Source: Stropharia rugosoannulata
Lineage: Eukaryota > Basidiomycota > Agaricomycetes > Agaricales > Strophariaceae
Direction: 5' to 3'
DNA length: 64,000 nucleotides
Assembly (NCBI GenBank): GCA_028532985.1
Contig: JANCIK010000004.1
Coordinates: 1,178,001-1,242,000, forward strand
The first letter of the stretch is position 1. The number at the start of each line of letters is the position of its first letter. The notes beneath the pieces are model-generated. The model was not told the origin of the DNA and did not search any database. It saw only the letters and a program-made list of their open reading frames with translations. A program made the position numbers and the translations under genes. Below, one piece after another: positions 10,075 through 22,330 of the stretch.

Positions 10075-11044
10075 TTACTTGATTTTATCCAAAGGTCTAG
10101 AGTTCATGTATTAGAAAAGTTGTCAAGCAGTGATATTAGAGAAAGCACACCTGTTGAAACCACCTCGTCTAATGGCAGGAAAGTCAGCAAAACATATTAG
10201 TTTACACACGATTAACGAACCTGTTCATATATTGGCGCCAAGTTCTGGCTTTCTTGATATTTGCATTGCCTTCTTGATTTCCCGGCACATGTTTGCCCTG
10301 ACGACTTGCATTTAACATAGGCAGGATAAATACATATTTTGCAACCTTACCTTCGTGGATCCAAACCCAGTAACACCCATTAGAGCCATCATGGCTTGCT
10401 CGTCTTCATTATCTTCTTCCATATCTTCGCCATCTTCACCAGGTGTTTCTGAGTCTCTATTCTGAGGTGAACGAGAGGATGTATGTGTTGATGGCTCTGG
10501 AATGTCTCTTAGTCCCTGCATAAAAAGAAAAAGAGAAGAGATTACTGACTTGGTTGCTGTGTCGCAGATGAAGCCGCTTTAGTAGGACCGCCAGCATGCT
10601 TTGAACCTTCTTCAGGACGTTTGCTATCAACATTACGAGTTGTACCGCTTGGCTCATTTCTCAGAGGTCCTGAATCATCACCGCGCCGCCGCTCTTCGGG
10701 GCGCTTGTCTCGTTCGTTATCTCTTTCTCTTTCGCGCTCCCTGTCTTTCTCTCGATCGTGTCTACCATCGTGCCGCCGGTCGTCATCTCTTCTATAGTCC
10801 CTCTCTCTTCGGTCTAGCATGCGTAAGCCGCTAATATAATACTACTTTTAATATAAGACATACCCCTTCGGTCATCACGATCTCTTCGCGGGCTACGCGA
10901 CCGGCTGCTAGGACGTCTTCTTGGGTCGTCTCGATGGTAGCCTCTGTCTCTGTGCCCGTCAGTCCTACGAGAATATCTGTCCCTGTCTTTGTCTTCCCTC
11001 TCCCAGCTTCTATCGCGTCGTCGAGTATCACCTCGAGAAGACAT
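10075..11044 (-). CDS. SNRNP27: U4/U6.U5 tri-snRNP 27 kDa-like spliceosomal protein
   Basis: Component of the U4/U6.U5 tri-snRNP involved in 5' splice-site handling. The ATG at 11044 opens an RS/RD-rich head (MSSRGDTRRRDRSWERED..., then long runs of Arg-Asp and Arg-Glu dipeptides in the exon 10820-10542). The family core is at the end: MMALMGVTGFGSTK, then GKHVPGNQEGNANIKKARTW, RQYMNRRGGFNRPLDKIK and stop at 10075. The last part is split over three small exons; the final one encodes only PLDKIK with the end of an Arg codon. An acidic linker (GEDGEDMEEDNEDEQ) precedes the core, as in fungal homologues. Head to head with the RRM-like gene, 197 bp apart. Confidence 0.85.
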
Positions 11045-11241
11045 GTCGTAGCGCTACTAATGGAGTATTTCAGTAACGTGAAATGTGGAGAGGTGGGATG
11101 GGTCAAGAGGTTAATAACCGAATTGGAAAGAGGTACATACAGCCGACGCGCGTGACGAATATGCTTTCGTGACCCGGCGCGGACTCAAAAAGCTAATTTG
11201 GGGTCCTTCAACAACTATTTGAACAGTGGCCAGAGTTAACC

Positions 11242-12081
11242 ATGGCCACGCTGCACAGAGTGGCGAAGAGGGCGGAGAATGGTGCGTATGCCAACAAGTT
11301 AATACTGGAACCAACTACTCAAACGACTATGTAAATCAGTGGTCCGGGATTCAAAACATATTGTTTTGCGTGGCGTGCCCATAGCAGCGACTCCAGGAGA
11401 TCTTAAACGAGCCTTGTACCAAGCCGAAGTGAAGGGCGTTACGAAGGGTGAGCATATAGCTCAAGTTTAGGTTTTATAACAGTTCGTCCGATGACATATT
11501 CATAGTGGCGCTTTACTATAAGCATTTCCGACCCACAGGGAAAGCAATCCTCACCTTGGCTCTTCCTGACTATGCTCGGGACGCAGTTCAGCGTTTGCAA
11601 AACATCAGGCTTCTCGGAGCTCAGGTAGAAGCGGAGCCGTTGGATTCACCCGAAAAAATGGGTGTAGGCCACTCGAAAAGTAATCCCGAGACGACTTGGG
11701 ATCTCCAGGCTGATGGGGAAGGGCCTTCCGCAGGCGTTTCCACTGGAAGGACTGTTAGTATCTATGGAACTCCAGGACGACTCCCAGTGTCTGGTATCCA
11801 GACTATGATTGAAGGCTACAAGTTAGCGAAGACAAAAGGCCATCCACCAATTCAAGCGGTTCCTCTGTGAGTCTTCAGTTATACATACTTTGCCTGACAC
11901 GCTTTGCCTGACGCGACTAAATGCCATTTACAGTCCTGAAAGGAAGTTTTCCATGGTTACACGATTTTGCATTCATCTGGCTTCAGAGTCTGAAGCGCAT
12001 AGAATGGTTAGAGAGTTCCATATGAGGCGGTACAAGGACAACGAGGATGCACCCGTAATGAAAGTAGAAATAATTTATTAA
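11242..12081 (+). CDS. RRM-like RNA-binding protein, possibly mitochondrial
   Basis: Four exons from the ATG at 11242. The N-terminus [13 protein letters not shown] is short and basic, which would fit a mitochondrial targeting peptide (inference). A single RRM-like fold is suggested by [20 protein letters not shown] (beta1-alpha1) and [19 protein letters not shown] (beta2-beta3). A second structured region lies at the C-terminus ([20 protein letters not shown] ... MKVEIIY). Total about 220 residues. I do not recognise a named family. Introns are supported by phase: GAATG|GTGCGT, AAGG|GTGAGC and CCTCT|GTGAGT all rejoin to continuous protein. The gene converges on CBP20, with 94 bp between stops. 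Confidence 0.65.
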
Positions 12082-12175
12082 TACACAGTTGTTCATGGTG
12101 CAGATTAGGATGAATTGAATGGTATACGACTGAAATACAATGACAATAGAGCATAATGATAAGCAAATCCAAAGT

Positions 12176-13021
12176 TCACATCCTTTCGGCGTCCTTGTCG
12201 CCTTCGTCTTCGATTTTCGCTCTCTGGCCCTGATTGATTTATATTCAGTTAAGACACATCTCGCAGGTGGCGTGTGACGTACACTTCTGTCTTCATCTTC
12301 GTCGTCCGGTGAACGTGCTCTCTTAAGTTTCTTTTCCGGGATGGTGGAATTATTTTCCTGTTTCCAATCTTCGCCACCACCTGCCACAGCACCAGGACCA
12401 TCCTGCGCGTCCGCATATCTTTCTTCCACCTCACGTCGCCTCTCAATCTCCAAGCGTTGCGCCTGTGCGCCCCAGCCGCCTCTTCCTGGATCGTAGTCTT
12501 GACGGTGCTCGTCTCTTACCTGGCCACCGCTCTTGCCACGACCGAATTGCCGACCTTCCTTGTAACCCAAGTCAAGGTCACAACGGATTATTCGTTCATC
12601 TAGCTTGGTCCCACTAACATAACGCATGCTAGCCAGGGCTTCAGCATGTGTATAGTATTCGACAAAGCAGAAGCCGCAGGGTGTTCTATATGAATGTTTG
12701 ACAATTGACTCAAGTCGTAGTATTGCAATTACGCACCTCGTATTCCTGTCTAAACCCATGATGATGCGCTTTATACCTCCACCATCCTCGGGACTAGCGC
12801 ATTTAGAGAAGAGTTCGTATATTTGTTCTTCAGTTGTATAGAAACTCAAGTTACCAATCTGTGTATTAAGAGTTAGTCGTATTGCGGGCCCCAAACATCA
12901 CTAAACCTACATAGAGTGTCGTTGACTTTGCAAGTAAATCATTCTGTCTATGACGATCAACACGCGTTTGGGAATCCTTATAATTTGAAGGTTGATCCAG
13001 GGAAGACACTACATGAGCCAT
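12176..13021 (-). CDS. CBP20: Nuclear cap-binding complex small subunit CBP20
   Basis: CBP20 binds the 7-methylguanosine cap of nuclear RNAs together with CBP80. Start ATG 13021 ([14 protein letters not shown]). The RRM is clear: RNP2 [20 protein letters not shown] after splicing, then [22 protein letters not shown] with RNP1, and the characteristic [31 protein letters not shown] block that locks onto the cap. The tail after about residue 150 is charged and ends in the short exon [17 protein letters not shown], with the stop at 12176. A read-through of the last donor would give an unrelated extended C-terminus, so the spliced form is preferred. Head to head with RPT3, 169 bp apart. Confidence 0.93.
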
Positions 13022-13190
13022 GATGAACTCAGTAGGTCAGAGGTAGTAAAGTTCACTGAAAGTCAACAACTACTCGGTATGGAGAATTAATTCCAGACTT
13101 TCTCACGGTCAGGTTGCTGCATTGGGAAGCTACGCGTCCAAGCCGCGTAAGCTGTCCTTTCCCCCCTTATACAACTGTTAACGCTCCGCC

Positions 13191-14834
<1,644 letters not shown>

Positions 14835-15591
14835 TTGGATTTTATTTTACAGTACGTGTTGCCAGCGCATCTCTCTACCACCACTTTGCTAATTTCAGTG
14901 CAATAGTTTCGCTCTGTATTTTATACATTTTCTTTTCCAATCGCATAAAATACTCTATCCAAGTAATCCCGATGTCTCCACTTCCACAATGCTCTCCTCA
15001 CTTTAGCGTCCTTCCGGTTACATCCGACGGATTGGCGCCCATTCAAGAGAGCAAGAAAAGCTATCGTGTCGTCTCTATGCATTCTTTTCAGCATTTTTGA
15101 GTGTAATCTACCCTTGTCCTTAACGTTCATGTGGCAGATCGGGAAAGAAAACAGGGCGCGATGCGGGACATTTTAAACAAGTACGGTGCGTGTATGTACT
15201 TTTCTGATGTACTCTCTTATTAGCAATGCCATCACCATTTTATCGACAACTACCCTTTCTCCATTTTTATCTGCATGACCCGCTTCTCGACACTCTGGAC
15301 GGCGTTGACAAACCCACACGCACGTTCTCATTTTATGGAAGCTAGAGTAAACATATCGACCATCCTCTTTACAGGGGATGGGAGCCTGCAATGTTTTCGC
15401 TCTCTTTTTTTACCGTAGGAGGAAGAAGATTTGCTAGGTAACATTAAGTAGCGCCATGTATGTTATATAGAACATTCAATGAACGAGTCATTATGTGGCA
15501 GGGTATTTGCTATTGTTACGTCCCAATATAGAGGCAGTAAAATCTTGTTTCTTCTCATCACCATCAGCATTCCGCACATAAACACCTCGAA
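14835..15591. other. Intergenic with 3' UTR and PRO3 promoter
   Basis: About 760 bp. The left part is the 3' flank of RPT3; short open frames on both strands show no family resemblance. The right end holds the PRO3 promoter with a CGAGTCA site at 15484-15490. Confidence 0.55.
15484..15490 (-). promoter_or_regulatory. Gcn4/Cpc1-like site before PRO3
   Basis: CGAGTCA on the plus strand is TGACTCG on the minus strand, one base from the Gcn4 consensus TGA(C/G)TCA. It lies 102 bp before the PRO3 start codon. The same heptamer occurs close before SER1 and asparagine synthetase. Binding is inferred. Confidence 0.45.
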
Positions 15592-16826
15592 ATGGGCTAC
15601 TCACTATGTGTTCTAGGTTGATCCAACTATCTAAGCTGATGATAGTCAACTCACCTAGTCATAGGATGCGGTACCATGGGCATTGCTATCTTATCTGGTG
15701 TCCTCGATAGTTTGGAGCCTCCCTCTTCCAAAATCCTGAACGGGTCTACTAAATGGGAGTCTCACACACCTGGAACTCTAACTCCCGTTGGTCCCCCCGA
15801 CGCATCGGTTCCTACCCGTTTTATTGCATGCGTTAGTCGGACAGGCAGTGCAGAGAAGCTAAAACAGACATTTGGCGCCATCGGGCCCCTGGGGGCATCC
15901 GTAGAAGTCCTGGCTGGCCGCAATCTGGAGGCCGTCCAGTCGGCAGATGTTGTCATCCTTTGGTGCGTATCTTACTACACTCCAGCGATCACTATGGTAT
16001 CACTGACCTGCGACGCAGCTGCAAGCCCCAGCTTGCGCACTCGATTCTGAGCGAAGAGGGGATCACGAAGGCTCTGGAGGGCAAGCTGCTCATCAGCATC
16101 CTGGCTGGAGTCACGATGCGCCAGCTTTCGGGCTGGGTGTCGCCTACGACTCGCGTCGTGCGCGCCATGCCCAACACGCCGTGCAAGGTTGGCTGCCCTC
16201 ATTTTTTCTGCCTCTGCGACAATGCGTGACGGCTGACATACTTACCTTACGGTGCAGATTCGCGAAGGCATGACGGTCGTGTCCGACCTGCCCGCCTCGG
16301 CGGACGAGGAGACCGACCGGCGCCTCATCCTCAAGATCTTCTCGTCCATTGGCCGGTGCCGGTTCTTGGAGGAGAAGCACTTTGACGCGTGCACGGCGCT
16401 GTCTGGGTCCGGCCCAGCCTTTGCGTGCATCTTCATGGAAGCGATGGCAGACGGCGGTGTCATGATGGGTCTTCCCCGCGCAGAGGCGCTCGAACTGGCT
16501 GCGCAAAGTGAGTCTAACCTGCACATAAAACACGAACAGGAGTTAGATCTGAGTATTTGTCGTAGCACTGCAGGGCGCTGCCCGCATGGTGCTGCAAGGC
16601 GGGGCGCATCCGGCTCAAATCAAGGACTCGGTGACCAGTACGTCGTGATTGTCTCTGAAGTTGTGTTGGCTAGGACTGAAGCACCTTTCTTCCATTAGCC
16701 CCTGGAGGATGCACGATCGCGGGGCTTCTTTCTCTTGAAGATGGGAAAGTGAGATCAACCATTGCGCGTACTATACAAATCGCCACGGAACGCGCCAGCG
16801 AATTGGGACAGCCCGGCAAAAAGTAA
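15592..16826 (+). CDS. PRO3: Pyrroline-5-carboxylate reductase (proline biosynthesis)
   Basis: Last step of proline synthesis: reduction of pyrroline-5-carboxylate with NAD(P)H in the cytosol. The first exon encodes MGYSLCVLG, and the next joins to complete the Rossmann dinucleotide motif GCGTMGIAILSGV. Conserved elements follow: VEVLAGRNLEAVQSADVVIL, KLLISILAGVT, TRVVRAMPNTPC, and the catalytic/dimer block FDACTALSGSGPAFACIFMEAMADGG; then GAARMVLQ, HPAQIKDSV, TPGGCTIAGL and ERASELGQPGKK to the stop at 16826. The middle exons (16.0-16.5 kb) are visibly more GC-rich than the first and last. A Gcn4-like site lies 102 bp upstream, fitting general amino-acid control. Confidence 0.94.
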
Positions 16827-17116
16827 ATTATTATATGTGTACATCATCTAGACATCATTTACAGAATCTATCTGGAGCCCTTTCTAAAATATCAAGTAAC
16901 GCGCTGTGATTTAGATGAGAGCATAATCGATTCAAACTAATGTCAGCCTCCCAGTTGACCAGGTATGAAAAGGCGGTTGATTTTTCGTAGACTGTCGACA
17001 ATGTTCAAGATCATGTTGAACGAAATCGCCAACAGGAGACCGTCGCATGGTGCGTGCGGTACTTCCTTCATCACAAAAATCCACCAGGTTAAATATACTA
17101 TCCAGCTTCGTTGTCC

Positions 17117-17458
17117 ATGGGCGTTATATTAATAACCGCCGGTATACTCGTCCTCCTCATTATTGGCGTGCAGTCCTGTTTCACTCGCAAGATTTCCGCA
17201 AAGGAACCGCTCGTCGACGATGATGACACCATGGTCACTGAACAAACGCAGCGCCGTCATAGGCGGCACTTGATATACTACCTCGAGAACGAGCGGAAGG
17301 CTAAGCGCATACAGGCGGCGGGGGAGTCGCAGTCATCCTCCGGGTCTCTTACAGTTTCACCTTCTCAGCCGGCGTTGTTTCCAATTGACGCGGATGCGCC
17401 TCAACGGTATCTAAAAGTGGTGCTGACGCCTCCCTCGCCACTGCGGGGCAATGAATAA
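17117..17458 (+). CDS. Small single-span membrane protein of unknown function
   Basis: One exon of 113 residues from the ATG at 17117. The N-terminus MGVILITAGILVLLIIGVQS is a clear transmembrane segment or signal anchor, followed at once by a basic patch (RKISAK), an acidic run (VDDDD) and a basic region (RRHRRHLIYYLENERKAKR), then a Ser/Pro-rich tail ending PPSPLRGNE. The positive-inside pattern suggests a short lumenal N-terminus and a cytosolic C-terminal part. No family is recognised. An upstream exon in 16.9-17.1 kb cannot be ruled out. It lies between two amino-acid biosynthesis genes, but nothing in it suggests a metabolic role. Confidence 0.5.
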   Translation: MGVILITAGILVLLIIGVQSCFTRKISAKEPLVDDDDTMVTEQTQRRHRRHLIYYLENERKAKRIQAAGESQSSSGSLTVSPSQPALFPIDADAPQRYLKVVLTPPSPLRGNE

Positions 17459-17709
17459 AAGGTCCCGTTCATAAGAATGGAACGGATATGAAATTATACA
17501 TTTGAGTTCTTGTCATGATCAGGTCCACGGCGCCTACAGTGGTACATAATTAATTTTACTACATGCATGGAATGTGCGCGCCTATCCATAAGGAGAAATA
17601 TGGCGGCCTGCAGGGGTGCGATTAGGCGCCGAAGGGTGTGTATGCTAGCGACGTTGAAGTCGGGAAGAGGATGTTGAATCCGCTACATCTCTAGGCATGC
17701 ACGTCATTT

Positions 17710-19022
17710 TCACTCAGCCTTCTGGGCTACTTCAGAAGGCAGAGGCGGTTGCTCTGTTAGTGGCTGGGAGATAAACTCGCGGATGTATGCGACCAATTGG
17801 TCCACTTCTTCCTCAGAAACGGCATTGTAGAGCGATACACGGATGCCGCCCACCGAGCTGATAATTAATGATAAATACACGTCCCGGAGTTTACTTTGGA
17901 AGGAACGTACCGATGGCCCTTGAGGCCCTTCATACCGCGTTCCTCAGCGCCTTTCAGGAAACGCGCCTCCGCGCCCTCGCCCACAACTTCAAAGACGATA
18001 TTCATCCAGCTGCCGCTTCCAGGCTGCACAAATCCACGCAATACACCCTTCTCCTCGCCCTCCCTTAGTACCGCATACACCTTCTCCTGCTTGCGCCTAT
18101 TCACCTGCTCGTAGTACTGCACACCGCCGAGCGCCGCGCTGCGCTTGAGCACGAGGCCGGTCACGTACACGGAGAACACGGGCGGGGTGTTCGGCATGCT
18201 GCCCTGCTGCGCGAACGGGCGGTACGCGAGCCCGATGGGCACCGGCGCGCCCCCGAGGCGAGCGGCGGCGTCGACGTCGACGATGCAGTCTTGACGCACG
18301 ATGGCGACCGTCAGCCCTGCGGGACCGACGTTCTTCTGCGCGCCGGCGTAGATGATCGCGTGGTCGGCGAGCCGCGGGATGGGCCGCGACATGAACGAGG
18401 ACGAGTAGTCTGCGACGAGCGGGAGGAGCGTGTCCTGCGGCAGGCGCGCGAAGGGGAACGACGCTGCGTCATCTGGCGCGGTGGCGAACTGCGTCCCGCT
18501 CACGGTCTCGTTTTCGCAGTAGTAGATCAAGGCGGGGTTCGGGGAGAAGTCGTACGCTTCGTGCGGCGGGATACGGTCGAACGCTTTCCCGGAAGGCGAG
18601 AGCGCGCGCGCGTCGGCGGCGACGCGCACCGTGGCGCCGTTCGCGAGGCGCAGGGCCTCCTTGTGAGCGGCGACGCTCCAGGAGCCGGTAAGCACATAGT
18701 CGAGCGTGCGCTCGTGCTCCGGGAGGTCCGGGAAGAGCAGGCGGTGGCGCGCGAGCATATTGAGAACGATGGCGGAGAACTGGGCGGTGCCGCCGCCCTG
18801 GAGGAACAGGATGGAGTGTGTCGGGGGTACGTCGAGCTGGGTGCGTATCTGGGCCTCGACGCCGCTGAGGTAGGCAGAGAACTCTTTGGAGCGGTGCGAG
18901 ATCTCGGCGATGCCGATGCCGGTGTTCTCGAAGTTGAGGAGCCCCTGGGCGGCCTCTTCGAGGACGTCAACGGGGAGGGCGGAGGGGCCAGCGCCAAAGT
19001 TGCTGAGACGACCGTGTGGCAT
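17710..19022 (-). CDS. SER1: Phosphoserine aminotransferase (serine biosynthesis)
   Basis: PLP-dependent class V aminotransferase converting 3-phosphohydroxypyruvate and glutamate to phosphoserine. ATG 19022: MPHGRLSNFGAGPSALPVDV, the standard opening with FxxGPA-like phosphate loop. Conserved blocks are GIGIAEISHRSKEF, SILFLQGGGTAQFSA, the cofactor Lys in YAGAQKNVGPAGLTV, and SMPNTPPVFSVYV. One intron about 17860-17910 joins MKGLKGHR to SVGGIRVSLYNAVSEEEVDQ; the last exon ends at 17710 (VAQKAE). Coding sequence is very GC-rich, so long open frames appear on the opposite strand; these are shadows. TGACTCG and TGAGTCA sites upstream fit Gcn4/Cpc1 control. Confidence 0.95.
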
Positions 19023-19085
19023 GGTTGTGGTGGGGTACTAGTGGAGGTAGTGGAGGTAGTTGCAGTTGGCGGAGAAATTTAAGAA

Positions 19086-19092
19086 TGACTCG
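19086..19092 (+). promoter_or_regulatory. Gcn4/Cpc1-like site before SER1
   Basis: TGACTCG lies 64 bp before the SER1 start codon, one base from the Gcn4 consensus. Binding is inferred from sequence and the gene's role. Confidence 0.45.
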
Positions 19093-19663
19093 AAATAGAT
19101 CTAATCGCGATGTCGTCATCAGCTCGAGCTGGCGGTGGTCTAATAGGGTCCAATGCCTCCCACCGTACACGTCCAGAACCGCGCAGCTGCTGGCACGGTC
19201 TTCATGCCCAGAAACTTTACAAGTAAAGGGCCCGCTTTTTTGTGAATGAATTGTTCATGTGGGGGTCAAGCGTTGTACAATAATAGTATACCTGAGCCGC
19301 TGCTCAGAGTAGGTGAGTAGAACGAGAGCAAAGTGAGCAGAAATAAAACAAGAAGGTAATTCAATTTGCCAGCCATACTACTATAGAAATCAAACACTAC
19401 ACCATCCAATTTCGAAGCGGAGAACCACAATGGGTGGATGTATTCCCTCGGTCTGCTAAGTTCCGCTTCAAGGAGGGGAGGTCCGACTCTCCGATGCACA
19501 CACAAGCGGCATATATTATACTATCTATGAGAACGTGCGGTAAGAAGGAGGATCCAGAGGAAAAACGCGTCGCATCGCGCGGCATTCAGAATCCGTGCGA
19601 CGACGCGACGCGACGACGCCAGAGATGTGAGTGAGAATTCAACTGGCCAGACACGCGTTAGAA

Positions 19664-19670
19664 TGAGTCA
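19664..19670 (+). promoter_or_regulatory. Perfect Gcn4/AP-1 heptamer in the distal SER1 upstream region
   Basis: TGAGTCA is a perfect Gcn4/Cpc1 site about 640 bp before the SER1 start; a TGACTCG follows at 19702-19708. The distance weakens the assignment. Confidence 0.3.
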
Positions 19671-20436
19671 GCGAATTGTACAGTAAGGCTGAACGCCAGG
19701 ATGACTCGACGGAGATCTAACCACGATGTATACACGTCCAGAACGGGTACAGGTCTGGGCTCGAGCGCGTACAAGTGCTTGGCCAGAAAAAGTGAGCAAT
19801 AATATAGAACCCGCGAATATTCCATCTTTTTTTCTGCCTCCTATCTTTGCGTAAATTTTTTTCAGGGTGATTGACCAGTCTCAACTTTTGGTTGCACGTC
19901 GAAAGGTACGACAGAGTGAAAAAGCATTGTATATGTGCGAACGAAGGCTATTTAATACATGAGGAGTGCCTCCGGGAAAAGTGAGCATATAAGTATGAGT
20001 GCAAAGCAGGTGGTTGAGGCGGGGAGAGTAAAGTCTGTCAAAGGGCTATTAGGATGTTCTATAGTGGAGGGATTGATAGCATCGTAGATGGGAAAGCAAA
20101 TATAATATATATATAAGGTGACGATGCAGAAATTTGTGAGGGCAGAGTAAGAAGTACAGTAATTTAAGTAGTTGAGACATATCGCGAGAGTAATTTACGG
20201 CGATGGATAGGGCTGGCTGGCGTTGCTGAAGAGTGCGTTTGGTGAGAATGAAATGAGACGTGCGATGGATCGTTATGCAGAGATAAATAATGCGCGTCGC
20301 GAGTGCGTTAATTGCGTTGCTGATAGACGATGGTGGGCTGAATTGAGCTGAAGCGGGGGGGATATTTGCAGGGAGAGGCGGTCCGAGATTTAGATATGGA
20401 TACGAGTGGACGGCGGGGATGTGATGGGCAGACGCG

Positions 20437-20904
20437 TCAGAAATTTAGATGGGACGTGATGCAGGGACGGGAGTCGACGACGGGCATGAGGTTGTGGAAG
20501 AGGACGCGAGAGGGGATGAAGCGGGAGCGGGGAGTGGAGAGCGAGTCTGGGGATGGGTTCCTTGCAGTGGTGATCGGAGATGAGCGCAGGGAGCTCTTCC
20601 GCCGACGGACAGGGCCGGGGCCCGGAGTGGGGGGCGATAGGGGGTCGCAGAGAGACGCGTCGGGGGCGATGAGAGAGAGGTCTGCGATGTCCCAGGGGTT
20701 GAGGAACTGGGGAGTTGCGTCGAGGGAAGCTATCCAGGGCAGCTCGTCAAACGCGTGTATGCGGCGCCTGCGCGGGGGCCGGGAGGGCGTCTTTGAGCGC
20801 GTGCGGGAGGCGATGGGGGACGTCTGTGGGGACGACGAGGAGGCGCGGTGCTGCGGAGGCGCGAGATGGAAGGGAGACGCGAGGCGGTGGTGGGAGGAGA
20901 CCAT
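20437..20904 (-). CDS. Hypothetical 155-residue protein
   Basis: A single-exon frame with ATG at 20904 in a good context (CCACAATGG), preceded by a TATA-like box at about -37 and a CT-rich stretch. The first third is Ser/Pro/Arg-rich (SKTPSRPPRRRR). The middle holds an ordered-looking segment, HAFDELPWIASLDATPQFL followed by NPWDIADLSLIAPDAS. The rest is Pro/Ser-rich with another basic patch (VRRRKSSLRS). I do not recognise the family. The overlapping plus-strand frame of 190 codons is judged a shadow of GC-rich sequence. Function cannot be proposed; the isolated position, with about 5 kb of non-coding DNA upstream, resembles regulatory or conditionally expressed genes (inference). Confidence 0.5.
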   Translation of the reverse strand: MVSSHHRLASPFHLAPPQHRASSSSPQTSPIASRTRSKTPSRPPRRRRIHAFDELPWIASLDATPQFLNPWDIADLSLIAPDASLCDPLSPPTPGPGPVRRRKSSLRSSPITTARNPSPDSLSTPRSRFIPSRVLFHNLMPVVDSRPCITSHLNF

Positions 20905-20937
20905 TGTGGATGGGTATGGGGGTTGGAGGGAGAGATA

Positions 20938-20945
20938 GATATATA
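20938..20945 (-). promoter_or_regulatory. TATA-like box of the 20.4-20.9 kb gene
   Basis: The minus strand reads CCCTATATATCTATC about 35-40 bp before the ATG at 20904, then a pyrimidine-rich stretch leading to the ATG. Geometry matches the TATA-ATG spacing of the first gene in the window. Confidence 0.45.
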
Positions 20946-22274
20946 GGGCACGATAAAGTCAGACAGCCTCACACGAAATCCCTCCCGCTGCTGACCAAGC
21001 AGATCTGTCACGGCCCAGCTTCTCGGCCCCATCTGCCCATTCTGGGAAGTGCCAGATCGGGCAAGGGACGGGGTCCTGTCTGAGACCCCCACCTATTTTT
21101 GTGCTGTCTATTTGCCGAGGAATGAGACGGCCCCATGCCAGCGCGTCTCACTACGTGTTGCGACTGTTAGCGGCCGTGTTGGCAGGAATAGCTCGCTCCC
21201 AACGATCATCCTATCACAATGCGCCATCCGCGCGCCGATGTCAGTGGTAATACTCCAGCCCGCCAACACGTTCTCTGCTGCACCGCCCATTGTTCTGTCA
21301 TAATTTTCCACCTGTCTCACCCTCGTGTCCCCCGCCCATTGTCCTAACCCTACGCGTCTTATTGTCCTGCACCCCATGAGTTCCGCCTCCCGCGATGACT
21401 ACCGCTGTCTCATCCACATCTTTTGATCCAGCAAGTAGTAAGAAACCTGACGCCATCCGGCGTGTCGAAACTGCGCGTTCTGTGTTAACGCTTGTACCCC
21501 GCCTTCATATTCACCCGCCGCGATCGAGACCCCAGAACAAGTCCGTCACCCAGCCATCACGGCCCACCCGCTATTTCCCCCGACCTGCGTCACGCGCTCT
21601 GGCCACCGCGTCCCGACTCGCCCCCCACCTGCGCCCTCCTCCCGACCCCATTCGATCACTGAGAACGCGTCCCGATGCGTCGTCATTCTACCGCCTGCGT
21701 CTCGGCCCAAAAACCCGCTCTATCTCGCGTCGCCCACGCCGAAACAGCGTTCGTGAATGAGTCACAAAATTTTGCATATGCATGATCTGCGCACCACGCC
21801 CAGCATGATATAAGCCATGGCGCGATCATTTGTAATTGGGTGCCTCCCGCACGCGCCGCCATTGGCGGGCCAGCGCCCTGTATCCATCGACCACACGTCC
21901 GTCCATCTCCCAGCATACATACCAGGTTGCAACTTGCAACACCCTGCTATGCACGCACCGTCTCTACGCGTCTACCATGCACGGAAGCCATGGCGACCCG
22001 CGATTCATGCTGACAGACGCGTTTTCCGAGTCTTAACCCAACACTGACATTACATGAACGCGTCGCGTCGCGGCACATTGTCGCGCACCCACACGGATCA
22101 CCGACCCCGCGTCTGCGCATACACCTGCCTCCCCGCCCCGGCGCGTCGAGCACTACTCTGGGGTACCCCAGGCCCCTCCCTGCTCCTGCCCCTGTGCTCC
22201 TGCCTTGCTCTGACTCACTGATGTTTCCATTCTATTCCATCTTGTTCTAATACCAGAACAAACGCGCTACACTC

Positions 22275-22330
22275 GGGCTAGGGCTAGGGTTGGCTGGCTT
22301 GGGGTTAGCCCTCAGCTTGCCTAGGGCTAG
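22275..22330 (+). repeat. GGGCTA-type degenerate repeat, telomere-like variant
   Basis: GGGCTAGGGCTAGGGTTGG followed by GGGGTTAG and, after a gap, CTAGGGCTAGG. It resembles a degenerate TTAGGG-type array. Too short and irregular to be a telomere; simple-sequence DNA is equally likely. Confidence 0.35.

Larger units (their letters stand above)
19023..20436. other. SER1 upstream region and 3' flank of the 20.4-kb gene
   Basis: About 1.4 kb. Near SER1 it carries TGACTCG (19086) and further out TGAGTCA (19664) and TGACTCG (19702). Parts of 19085-19180 recur in diverged form at 19701-19750 in the same order (ATGACTCGA, AGATCTAA, CGATGT, TACACGTCCAGAAC). From about 19.8 to 20.3 kb the plus strand is purine-rich with an AT microsatellite near 20105, as expected for the 3' UTR of a minus-strand gene. 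No gene called. Confidence 0.5.

Noticed and set aside
18291..19082. 263-codon plus-strand open frame
   Set aside because: It lies antisense to the GC-rich SER1 coding sequence; low-complexity Arg/Gly/Glu composition and no family resemblance. SER1 is unmistakable.
19266..19376. 36-residue hydrophobic peptide on the minus strand (MAGKLNYLLVLFLLTLLSFY...)
   Set aside because: Looks like a signal sequence but has no mature part, no homology and no promoter signs.
20366..20938. 190-codon plus-strand open frame rich in Arg and Gly
   Set aside because: Overlaps the minus-strand 155-residue frame, which has a TATA box, ATG context and less biased composition. Judged a GC-skew shadow.
21010..21050. 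GCTTCTCGGCC resembling the 5' part of U2 snRNA
   Set aside because: The following bases do not match the branch-site recognition region of U2; chance match.
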